A stretch of 64,000 bases of DNA from Lucinisca nassula (Eukaryota > Mollusca > Bivalvia > Lucinida > Lucinidae): the NCBI GenBank assembly GCA_963580285.1, contig OY757026.1, positions 46,927,431 through 46,991,430 of the forward strand. Reading direction: 5' to 3'. A program made the position numbers and the translations under genes. Shown here one piece after another: positions 20,857-30,472 of this stretch. The notes beneath the pieces are model-generated. The model had not been told where the DNA came from. It saw only the letters and a program-made list of their open reading frames with translations, and searched no databases. Numbering within the stretch: the first letter of the stretch is position 1; each line of letters begins with the position of its first letter.

Positions 20857-22595
20857 CGACCAAAAATGTAACAGTAAGTTGATCATATAAGGAACAATGG
20901 AAATCAAACAAGCTATGCATCACACGATTAAGACTGATTTAAGAATCTTTTTTTTTTTTTCTGAGAAGATTTGCAGAAGCTGCAACTCAGTCATGCAGAT
21001 ACATGAGCATGGTCACAATTGAAGGTTAAGAGTCTGATACCAAACTTATCCTCCCCACCAGATCTCCCTACCCCCAGAAGGATCCTAATTCAACTTTGGT
21101 CCAAAGAAGATCTGAATATGATGACATGCTGAACCCACAGGTCAACAATGCAGACTCCAGGTGAATGTCACAAGCTCTAGCCATGAATTTCCTGTCTGCT
21201 CCACATCCCCTGCCCCCCACCCCTGGAAAGATTCTCACCGAACATAGATCAAATGAGGGCCCCCAAAAAGATGATGAACAGAACCGGCAACTCAAACATC
21301 TAGGGCCAAACTGCATTGGGGGACATAGCTGTCCAACTGTGCCAAACACATTGTTTCGAAATCTTAAAGAATTTTTTTTTTTGCATTAGTCATTAAGTAT
21401 TTAGTGACTTTTCAAGGGAAAACACCGAATTAGCTAATTGAATGAGTACACTCAAGCAGCATATCAATAGAATATATTTTAGACCATTAAATAAATGAGT
21501 TGAAATGATTCAAAAGTAACTTGTAGCATGACTATCCTGCCCACTTCCTAACAGAATTTATATTTACCTATTTTAATCATTTAATAACTATATTTATGTA
21601 TTTATTTAGTAAGCAATTGAGTTTTTACTTTATTTATAACTTATTTTTTTATATTTATTTATTTACTGAATTTATTATATTTATTTATTTACTGAATGTT
21701 TTATTTATTTTATACTTATTAATCTATTATTTATCTATTTATTTATTTATTTATTTATTCATTATTGATTTTTTATATTTATTTACTTTAATGTTAAGAA
21801 GTCAACAAAACAGTCATTCCACAAGTTCACTAAGTTATCAAAAATTGAACAATAAAGCAATCCAAAGACAGCCATATCGCCCCGCCACAGACCAACCCAG
21901 AATGCTCAAGCCACAGGTTCCACTCATCATACCACCTAGGCCATAATTTGAGCAAAGTTCAATGTAAATCCCTCCAAGGGCAAAAGGGATATAGAGCTGA
22001 CAGGAAACCCCAAGGCTCAACTGTATGACCTGCATCTGCAATCCTCACCCAGAGCCTGCATAGCTCAGTTAAGGGTTCAGCATATCATCCCACTCTGTCC
22101 AACACTAGACCAAAGCCCAATCAAAATCCTTCCTTTGGCAAGGAGATATAGTGGAGAAACAAATCTTGAGGCCCAAACTCCCAACCCCTAACCGTGACCA
22201 TGACCAAGTGCCAACACGGCCAAGTCACAGGCCCCGCACACCATCCCACCATCACACACGAGGCAAACGTCCGACCAAAGTCAAACAAAAACCCACCAAG
22301 GGGCAAATAAGAGCGCCGACATGAAACCCAAAGTCCAAACTCCCGATCCTCAACCAGGACCACTACCGGGAGCCGCCATGGCGCCATTAGGGGCCTGCAC
22401 ACCAGTGGACTGAGGCAAATGTTTGACCAAAGCTAATTAAGAAAACTGCTCAAGTGGTATAAGAGATCTAGTTACAGAAAATTCAAGGATCAAACTACTG
22501 ACCCTGAATCGAGGCCTTCATCTTGAAGCTGGACACAAAACCCCAAAACCCAAACAAGTGACCCTCAACAATAATGATGAAATAATAAATTAATC

Positions 22596-22670
22596 GTCAC
22601 CTTAGCGCAAAAAGTCAATAATTCCTATTTAAAATGTATTGGAGTTATTGACTTTTTGCGCTAAGGTGAC
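22596..22670. repeat. 75 bp near-perfect palindrome
   Basis: 30 bp arms starting GTCACCTTAGCGCAAAAAGT and ending ACTTTTTGCGCTAAGGTGAC, one mismatch, with a 15 bp AT-rich loop. X1 lacks it at the matching point (near 5890). Probably a foldback or very small MITE. Confidence 0.8.
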
Positions 22671-22992
22671 AAACTATGAAGCCGACCTTGAGCAGGCATA
22701 GCCCATCCATGCTCACCGTTTGAACATTTGAACAAAGTCTTATGAAAATCCATCAAAGGTCTAGGAGATACGGAACAGACAAGAAAGGGTTACAGACAGA
22801 CTGACAGGAAAAGGGCACTTTTATCATCCCCATCTGCCTTGTCAAAGGGGATTAATGAAAAATAAAAAGTCTAAACTCATGACACAGAAGTTATTATAAA
22901 TCCAAAGCACATGTTTATCTGATTACAATAGGTAGACACACCAAGTAAAATTCAAACAAGTTGTCATGGCATTCCAAGACAAATAACAAAAG

Positions 22993-23287
22993 CGGCCCCG
23001 CCCATAGGTGCTTGAAGAAATGTATGGGCTGCATGATGCTTCCACGCATAGCTGAATCCGGACCGCACACTAGTACTGGTAAACCGCTTAGAGGATCTAA
23101 GCCTGTCCAGGATCCGCGGTGCCAGGCAGACCGTCCATACTAATAAACCCTATTGGTTTCATTTGGCGACAGGGCCTGAGATGTCATTTCATCTCAGTGT
23201 CTGGTAAAAGTCCCACCAAATTGGAAGCAACGTCTCCAAAATGACCTTTACAGTGTTGATGGGGACATTAAACCTCAAATCAAACAA
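22993..23287 (+). mobile_element. SINE-1 copy with 14 bp target-site duplication and an empty site in X1
   Basis: Starts CGGCCCCGCCCATAGG and ends TTAAACCTCAAATCAAACAA. ACAAATAACAAAAG flanks it at 22979-22992 and 23288-23301. X1 has the uninterrupted site at about 6202-6215 (ACAAATAACTAAAG). This copy defines both SINE-1 termini. Confidence 0.96.
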
Positions 23288-23504
23288 ACAAATAACAAAA
23301 GAAAAGAATGGCCATATACTTACAATACTTTGCAGTATAGTTACAAAAGATTTGTCAATGAAGGAATACTAGCCCCCCTCCCCACACCACCATCCCCGAG
23401 ACATCCAAATGATAACACCAGTGTTTTTGAGTCAAAAAAAAAAAGTAAGATTTACTTTATAAAATGTTGGCATCTTAATTATTCCAAAATATGTTCTATA
23501 AAAG

Positions 23505-23722
23505 GGTTATCCTTTGGAAGCAAGGAATACACCACAGAACTGGAAAATATGAAGTGTACATGTTTTCTGGGCCAGACTAGCTAGTTTCGGCCAATAAGGC
23601 CTCATCAGTGACCCTCAAGTGTTTTCAAAACTCCACAATGGAATCCATGATCCCAAAGGGCAAGAAAATATAAACTACACTATGATGCAGGGCAGGGAGA
23701 CTTTACGGCCGCCACACAAAAG
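23505..23722 (-). repeat. Family H element, inverted
   Basis: Reverse complement of the 9303-9539 element: GGTTATCCTTTGGAAGC at the left and GACTTTTTACGGCCGCCACAC-type end at the right. It is inserted in X2 relative to X1. Confidence 0.65.
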
Positions 23723-24338
23723 CCTGATAGAAATAAGTGTTAGAATGTGGTAAATAGTGCAGACTACCAGGCTTTTTAATAATAAGGGAAGGAATTCTAC
23801 TTTCTCATACTTTTTAAAATCTTTGCCATAACTTACGATTGGTGATAGGGATTTTGCATTTCACCTCTGCATTCCTGCCACAAGACTATTGACGATTGGT
23901 GATTGACGATTTTTGACCTGATAACCTTGAACTTTATTTTTGACATCCTATTTCAAAACATTAACATTGGACGCTATTTTCAATGGTTAAGTGATAGAAC
24001 TTTTATATTTTACATGTGCATACTTCCTCACCATCTTTCCAGTGATACCATATATTTTTAACTTCTGTCCTTGACCTTGATGTTGATGACCTTTTTAAAA
24101 CTTAAATTGGAAAGTGATTGAACTTGCATAACTCACATTAAATTTTGCATTTCTTGTCAAAAAACCTTTTCAATGGGTGCAGTGCTCTTGTTCTACCAGG
24201 AGTAGTCCTTGACATTTGACCTACTTTTAAATGACTAAAATTGGTCATAACTTGATTAAGTGATAAGGCTGTCATATTTCACATGTACATTCCTTGTTAG
24301 ACCTTTCTGATACCATAATATTTTGCTTTATGACCTTG

Positions 24339-24532
24339 ACCTAGTTAGCTCAGCTTTTTCCGAAGAAAATGAGGTAATTGTCATAGCTCTGGCGTCGTCG
24401 TCGTGCAAAAACTTGGACATTTTGTAAAATCTCATTACTGAACGTATTTAGTTGAAACTCTGACTAGTTGTTCATTATGAAAAGGGGCCGCAGCCGAGCA
24501 TTGGCACCCGCATGGGTGCAGTGCTCTTGTTT
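24339..24532 (-). mobile_element. Element J2
   Basis: On the minus strand: ACAAGAGCACTGCACCCATG with a GCACCC/GGGTGC hairpin, then GCTCGGCTGCGGCCCC. The J core AATGAACAAC.A.TCAGAGTTTCAAC, a (GAC)n tract, and a weak 3' hairpin ending GCTGAGCTAACTA follow. It is a short single-monomer form absent from the left arm at this point. Confidence 0.65.
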
Positions 24533-24664
24533 TACCAGGAGTTTTGGATCATCCAGGACATGTTTACCTGGGAGTATGGGTTTAGTCACCGAATAGATTT
24601 CAGGTGGTCCAGTGTTGGAAAACCAGTTGTTTGGATTTAGAACTTTTAAAAGCACAGCATCTGT

Positions 24665-24904
24665 GGGCCTCCGTGGCCTAGTGGTTAAGAGCGCTGACTC
24701 TTGATCATTAGGTCTCTCACCGCTGTGGTTCGAGCCTCGCTCGGGTCACGTGAGACGCCAAGTTCTGCAACGGAAGGTCAGGTGGTTTTTCTCCGGGTAC
24801 TCTGGTTTTAGCCCACCTCTGATTAACGATCGGCTCGATATGAGTGAAATAATCTTGAAAGGGCCGTAAAACCAAAAAAAAACAAAAAAACAAACAAACC
24901 AAAC
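24665..24904 (+). mobile_element. tRNA-derived SINE V2 with 12 bp target-site duplication
   Basis: The head GGGCCTCCGTGGCCTAGTGG holds a good A-box, and GTGGTTCGAGCCTC a B-box. The body has ACGCCAAGTTCTGCAACG and CGGCTCGATATGAGTG, and the tail is an A/C-rich run. CACAGCATCTGT flanks it at 24653-24664 and 24905-24916. Same family as V1. Confidence 0.92.
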
Positions 24905-25031
24905 CACAGCATCTGTATGCCTCGAAGAGGTATTACTACAGTAAACTAGATCTAGAATCATTTTTGAGATAAACAAAATCCCCCAGAGTCCATCCTGCTT
25001 TTTGACATTTTAGACCTTTCTTATTTCAACA

Positions 25032-25236
25032 GGCCTTCATGGCCTAGTGGTTAAGAGCCCTGACTCTTAATCATTAGGCCTCTAACAGCCTGACTTAGAT
25101 CACGTGAGATGCCAAGTTCTGCAATGGAAGGTCAGGCAATTCAATTCGAGGTATTGTTTTTTGCCCAACTGATTAACAATTGGCTCAATGTAAGTGAAAT
25201 AACATTCAATGGGCTGTAAAAAAAAAAAAAAAAAAA
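25032..25236 (+). mobile_element. tRNA-derived SINE V1, uninterrupted copy
   Basis: GGCCTTCATGGCCTAGTGGT (A-box) to GGGCTGTAAAAAAA. The B-box is degraded (CCTGACTTAGATC). It is the inverted-duplication partner of the split copy at 18893-19448 and supplies the empty site of the hAT-like MITE. Confidence 0.88.
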
Positions 25237-25404
25237 TATTCATTGCTGGAGTCTTGATATTATGAAATAAGAAGTTGCCCTTTCCATCCATCTAGTTTTT
25301 TGGTACTAACTTTCAAATTTATGCCACTGTGTGGCTTATGATAGCTATACTGTGCATCTCTAAAGCATGATTTGGCACTTGCGCGTCTGAGACTTCAATT
25401 AGTC

Positions 25405-25480
25405 GGTTTTACGGTCGCAAATTACGTTTTACGGCTCCGCTTACGCGTCGCCGTAAAACGAAATTTCCGACCGTAAAACC
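25405..25480. repeat. 76 bp hairpin rich in GTAAAACG
   Basis: 30 bp arms beginning GGTTTTACGGTCG and ending CGACCGTAAAACC, with about three mismatches around a 16 bp CG-rich loop. It is at the left edge of a segment (25401-26545) missing from the left arm, so it may be the terminus of a foldback-type insertion. Confidence 0.75.
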
Positions 25481-25741
25481 TCCGATTTACCTCCCCAAAT
25501 GACAATTTTCAGTACAGTTATCCCCATTCTAATGCACTTTTTCGGTTGTTAAGCTAAAATTTGTACTATTTTGCAAAAGGCGGCAAGCGCAGTGAGCTGC
25601 GTAAAACCAAATGCCAGCCAATGAAAAGCGACGTTACGTGATGACGTCGGATTTCCGACAGTATATCGTGGAATATACTGTCGCAAATTTTTGACGTTAT
25701 CCAATCAGACGTTGCGTTACATACGCAAGTGCATTAGAATT

Positions 25742-26545
25742 TTCTTTAAATTACTTTGTGGACATCCATCATAGTGCAGATTATATTTTCTGGTCCTTCG
25801 GGATCATTGAGTTCATTTAAAATTATAATGAAAATAGAGTTCTGCTTAAGCCGGTGCTAGGGGGCGTGGGCGGTATAGCACATGTCAGTACTGGTCATGA
25901 ACAGACTCAATATAACCGAGTCTGCTATTTTCGTTTATTTGGTGTATTCTTTGCTTCTGGGGGATCTAACTATTCAGAACTTATTTATCTTCACTGCAAC
26001 TGGTGCTGTGCCGTGTGGCGGCCGTAAAAAGTCTCCCCAAACATCCATCATAATGCAGATTATATTTTCTGGTCCTTCGGGATCATTGAGTTCATTTAAA
26101 ATTATTTTGAAAATAGAGTTCTGCTTAAGCCGGTGCTAGGGGGCGTGGCCGGTATAGCACATGTCAGTACTGGTCATGAACAGACTCAATATAACCGAGT
26201 CTGCTATTTTCGTTTATTTGGTGTATTCTTTGCTTCTGGGGGATCTAACTATTCAGAACTTATTTATCTTCACTGCAACTGGTGCTGTGCCGTGTGGCGG
26301 CCGTAAAAAGTCTCCCCAAACATCCATCATAATGCAGATTATATTTTCTGGTCCTTTGGGATCATTGAGTTCATTTAAAATGATTTTGAAAATAGAATTC
26401 TGCTTAAGCCTGTGCTAGGGGGCGTGGCCGGTGTAGCACATGTCAGTACTGGTCATGAACAGACTCAATAAAACCAAAGCCTGCTATTTTCGTTTATTTT
26501 GTGTATTCTTTGCTTCCGGGGATCTAACTATTCAGAACTTATTGT
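25742..26545 (+). repeat. Tandem array of family H, period 279 bp
   Basis: Almost three copies of a 279 bp unit begin near 25762, 26041 and 26320. Each contains TTTTCTGGTCCTTCGGGATC, GGGGGCGTGGCCGGTATAGC and GTGTGGCGGCCGTAAAAAG. The first two units each encode a near-identical 85-codon frame, which is a repeat by-product. The close match between units implies recent tandem duplication. Confidence 0.85.
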
Positions 26546-26715
26546 AGTATGACTCTTTTCAGCTTTAAAATCTTAAAAATTAAAGAGGTAAATAAATATT
26601 AAAACAAAGAAAACAAAAACAATCTTATGAATTAATAAATAACTAAACAATTGAAAAATTTAACCACTAAGTAAATAGTTAAACTAATATGTAATTAAAT
26701 AAATATATATAGATA

Positions 26716-26994
26716 GTTCGAACAAATTGACCTGAGACTGACCTTTATGCAAGGAATAAATTAGTCAAAAGTTATCGCTTAATATGTCGGCTTAAGTTAT
26801 CGCCTATTACGTCGGCTTTCGTAAGCTTCTCATGAATTTTCGGCATCCCGTGAATTGCGACCCATTTACCAACCTCTATGTATTTAATAATAATATCGCC
26901 ATTTTCGGGAGACCGCCAAGATAAATACATGCATTCAGTCAGGTGTGAAATTATGTTAATGGAGTTCACCAGTCTCAAGTCAATTTGTTTGAAC
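26716..26994. mobile_element. TA-flanked MITE (mariner-like) in the right arm
   Basis: Ends GTTCGAACAAATTGACCTG and, in reverse complement, GTTCAAACAAATTGACTTG. Inverted repeats are about 25 bp and continue to GAGACTG. TA occurs at 26714-26715 and 26995-26996. The left arm lacks the segment near 18300. A 68-codon minus frame inside is not recognisable as transposase. Confidence 0.85.
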
Positions 26995-27222
26995 TATAAT
27001 AGATAAATAATAATAAATCAAAATACATGCAATCAAATAGAAAGTGGGATAGACATGTTACAAGCCACTTATGTCACATTTTAATTAACTTTATAATGTT
27101 CGATTATCTATTGGTATAAACTGATATGCTGCTAGAATGAATTAATCCAGGAACATTGCCTTCACTTCTATTTTGGTAAAGGTTGGCATACTGGATTCTT
27201 TCAATTTCTGTGTGTACTATAG

Positions 27223-27523
27223 TTTTGTTTGATTCAAGGTTTAACATCCCCATCAACACTGTATAGGTCATTTTGGAGACTTTGCTTCCAATTTTGTGGG
27301 ACTTTTACCCGACATCGAGATGAAATGACATCTCAAGCCCCGTCGCCCAATGAAACCAACAGGATTTATAAGCATGGACAGTCAGACTCCTGCGCACCGC
27401 TTTGCCTGGGCAGGCTTAGATCCTCTAAGCGGTTTACCAGTTATCGTGTGCAGGTCTGATTCAGCTCTGTGTGGAAGCATCATGCAGCCCATATATTTCT
27501 TCAAGCCCCAATGGGTGGGGGCC
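27223..27523 (-). mobile_element. SINE-1 copy in right arm, empty site in left arm
   Basis: Complete copy (TTTTGTTTGATTCAAGG to GGGGGCC). Flanks GTGTACTATAG and GTGTGTTCTAGT are an imperfect duplication. The left arm has the uninterrupted ACTAGTTCACACAG at about 18122-18135. Inserted after the inverted duplication formed. Confidence 0.9.
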
Positions 27524-27681
27524 GGTGTGTTCTAGTACCAAGAGACATATGCATAAAACGAAGACTACCAAAACATCACGTGAACAAGTCCGTGAAATGA
27601 ACACCCCCTTACACCCCACTTTGTATATTGAAAACTGGGGTTTACGGGGGTAAACATTGTTTTTCTTATTTTTACTCCAAG

Positions 27682-27750
27682 ACATAGGTTGTGGGTACTC
27701 GTTAGAACCGCCTCAATGAGGCGGTTCTAACGAGCACCCATAACCTATGT
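27682..27750. repeat. 69 bp palindrome, 34 bp arms, one-base loop
   Basis: Left arm from ACATAGGTTGTGGGTACTCG to CGCCTCA, right arm from TGAGGCG to CACCCATAACCTATGT; two mismatches in 34 pairs. It is in a ~280 bp segment (about 27570-27850) that the left arm lacks. Confidence 0.88.
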
Positions 27751-28236
27751 TAGCAGTATAAATAACGAAAATATCATGGATTTTCATCCGAAAAGTGGCC
27801 ATTTTAGAGATGTGAAAAATGCACTATGTCGCACGGGTGTGTTATCGTAATGTAATCTATTTGGCACAGAACATTGATAGTTTCATCATGAAGTCTTAGA
27901 TTAGTGAGTTTGACAGTTACAAAACAAGAAAAAAATATGCTTTCATCACAAAGTTTAGATCATGCCACAGTTAGCCTGTTTGGTTTTTTGACATTGGTCA
28001 TTATATGTAGATGTAATGTGATAGATGGAGTGTGATAGACTGGGGGTTGCTTGGTCATTATATCCGATTGTCCAGTGGTAGTTCTGGCAGTGTAATATAC
28101 ATAGTGATAGGATTAGAAACTACATTTTACAGTTATGGACAGAGTTTAACAGCAGCTGTTGTGATTTTCAATGTTCTATCAGTTAACCTTAAAGCCATGT
28201 TAGATAAATGAACTTGTCATTGATCTGTATTAAGAG

Positions 28237-28403
28237 TGAGTGAGTGTTTTTAAGTTTTACATTCCACCAACAGCTAAGGTCATACGGAGACTGGACCTCG
28301 GTTTAAAGACTCATCCGAAAGTCTGGAGAAGCCCAGGATTGATCCTGCGACCCCTGGTTTACAAGGCGAGTAGCGTAACCACTCAACCATGGAGGCTTCT
28401 AAA
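28237..28403 (-). mobile_element. tRNA-derived SINE S3, 14 bp target-site duplication
   Basis: The minus-strand head is GCCTCCATGGTTGAGTGGTT (A-box); the B-box-like GGATCAATCC precedes TGGGCTTCTCC. The tail is TAAAACTTAAAAACACTCAC. ATCTGTATTAAGAG flanks it (28223-28236, 28404-28417). The empty site is in the left arm near 17690-17705. Confidence 0.92.
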
Positions 28404-28782
28404 ATCTGTATTAAGAGCTAGTGGAATTTGTTTAATGTAATGTAAGTTTTGAACTGGCCGCTAATTGCTTGGAAGCCTAGCTCTAAATAACTAGCTAATG
28501 TTTGGGCTGTGAAAAGTCAAACAATTTACATGAAATGCCAAGCATCAATCTTAACAGATGTTTTTACTTTATATATATAAATATATATTTTTTTTATTCT
28601 AGTGCAGCACAGCCAATCAAAATGTGGCGAATGATGGTCATGGTAATGGCCAAAGTGATAGTCTTGTGGATTATGAGATGGTCATGTAGTGATGTGATGG
28701 TCAGTTGTTGGTCATCTCTTAGCTAGAGTAGAGTAGAGGTGTCAGCATTCCAGATTGTAATAAAGTATGATGTTATCCTAGC

Positions 28783-30472
28783 AACAAGAGGCCCATGGGC
28801 CACAATGCTCACCAGAGCCCAGGCGGGCACTGCCCACTGGCAGCCATGTATAGTTTCAGGTTTCAATTTATTGACTATAAAGTCTCCCAAACAAACCCCC
28901 ATTTCCAAATGAGCACCCATGTGGACTCTGTATCTGAAATATTAGGCCTTTTATGAGGAGGAGGGATCGGACATGGTCCAAACAGAGCACAGGTTGGTAT
29001 CACCGATTCTTGCATACCAGACAAAGAAATCCGTGATTTTACCCTGGGATAGAAATTTATGTTCTGACCCTGGTGTTCCGCCCCAATATCGAATATTCCT
29101 GCGTGTTTGATAAATGTACTGGTTGAATACGACCTCGTATGCACCACCGTTAAGGTTGGTATCATTGAATGTGTTTCATCATAAGGAACAAGAATATATT
29201 ATGGTTTAGGGGTGGGGATTTGAATGGTCTCGGAGATATTGAGCATTTTAAAAGTGGAAGGGGTTGGGCATGGCCCAGGCACATCCCAGGGGGACCCCCA
29301 GGTTGGTGTCAATGAATGCGTCTTATCATAAGAAACAAGAATATATATGGTTTTGGGCTGGGAATCTGGTTTCCGAGATATATCGCCTTTTATGAAGTGG
29401 AGTTTTGGGGCATAGCCCCTGTGCAGCCAGGGAGACCCTTAGGTTTGTATCACTGAATGTGTTATCATAAGGAACAAGAATATATATGCTTTAGGGGTGG
29501 GGATCTGAACGGTTTCTGAGATATTTGGCTTTTTATGAAGTGGAGGGGGTGGGGCATAGCCCCGGCACATCCTAGGGGACCCCCAGATTGGTGACACTGA
29601 ATGCGTCTTATAAGAAACAAGAATAAACATGTACATGTTTTTGGGGCGGGGATCTGAAGGGTTTCCGAGATATATCACCTTTTATGAAGTGGAGGGATGG
29701 GGTTGCGGCCTGGGTTGTTATCACTGAATGCTTCTTATCTTAAGGAACAAGAATTTATATGGTTTAGGGGTGGGGATCTGAACAGTTTCTAAGATATTGG
29801 GCCTTTCATGAAGTGGAGGGGGTGGGGCTTAGTTCCTGTGCGGCCTGGGAGACCCTAAGGTTGGTATCACTGAATGCATCCTATCATAAGGAACACAAAT
29901 TTATATATTTTAGGGGTGTGGATCTGAACAGTTTCTGAGATATTGGGCCTTTTACAAAGTGGAGGGGGTGGGGCATAGCCCCGCCACATTCTAGGGGACC
30001 CCCAGATTGGTGTCACTGAATGCGAACAAGTATATATACTTTAGGGGTGGGGATCTGAATGGTTTCTGAGATATATGGCATTTTATGAAGTGGAAGGGTG
30101 GGGCATGGCCCCTGCGCCTCCCCGAGACACCCTACGGTTGGTATCGCTGAATGTGTCTTATAAGGAACAAGAATATATATGGTTTAGGGGAGGGGATCTG
30201 AATGGTTTCGGAGATATTGGACCTTTCAAAAGTGGAGGGGGGGGGGGGGGGGATGGGCATGGCCCGGGCATATCCAAGGGGAGCCCCAGGTTGGTGTCAC
30301 TGAATGCATCTTATCATGTGGAACAAGAATATATATGGTTTCTGAACGATTTCTGAGATCTATATTGGCCCTTTTAAAAAGTGAAGGGGGTGGGGCATAG
30401 CCCCGGCACAACCCACTGGACCCCAAGGTTGGTGTCACTGAATGCGTCTTGTCATAAGAAACAAGAATATAT
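28783..30472 (+). mobile_element. Tandem-core element K (~150 bp monomers), 3' end missing
   Basis: The 5' end is ACAAGAGGCCCATGGGCC then ATGCTCACCAGAGCCC. About nine monomers follow with AACAAGAATATATATGG, GGGGTGGGGATCTGAA, TTTTATGAAGTGGAGGG and CCCCAGGTTGGTGTCACTG. It stops in a monomer at the 5' end of element B3, with no microsatellite or hairpin. A G-run at 30237-30251 lies in one monomer. The 79-96-codon frames are artefacts. Confidence 0.7.

Larger units (their letters stand above)
20868..23780 (+). repeat. Composite repeat block X2 (second copy of X)
   Basis: Direct-orientation duplicate of parts of 1966-6560. Shared segments are the start, the ATGATGACATGCTGAACCCA region, the (TTTA)n tract, the CCCTCCAAGGGCAAAAGGGA units, and the end GTGCAGACTACCAGG. 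It differs by extra units (about 22190-22440), a 75 bp palindrome (22596-22670), a SINE-1 (22993-23287) and an H element (23505-23722). It lacks the 2996-4371 element. Confidence 0.7.
23789..28786 (-). repeat. Right arm of the large inverted duplication
   Basis: Inverted counterpart of 15172-20300. Arm-specific insertions are J2, SINE V2, a 1.1 kb hairpin plus H-array segment, a TA-flanked MITE, SINE-1, a 69 bp palindrome with flanking sequence, and SINE S3. The outer end abuts element K at 28783. Confidence 0.8.

Noticed and set aside
24665..24740. Possible functional tRNA gene (good A and B boxes)
   Set aside because: It continues into a SINE body with an A-rich tail and has a target-site duplication; the acceptor stem does not close after the B box.
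25882..26418. Two nearly identical 85-codon frames, possible duplicated small gene
   Set aside because: They come from consecutive units of a 279 bp tandem repeat; the identity reflects DNA duplication, and the third unit is broken.
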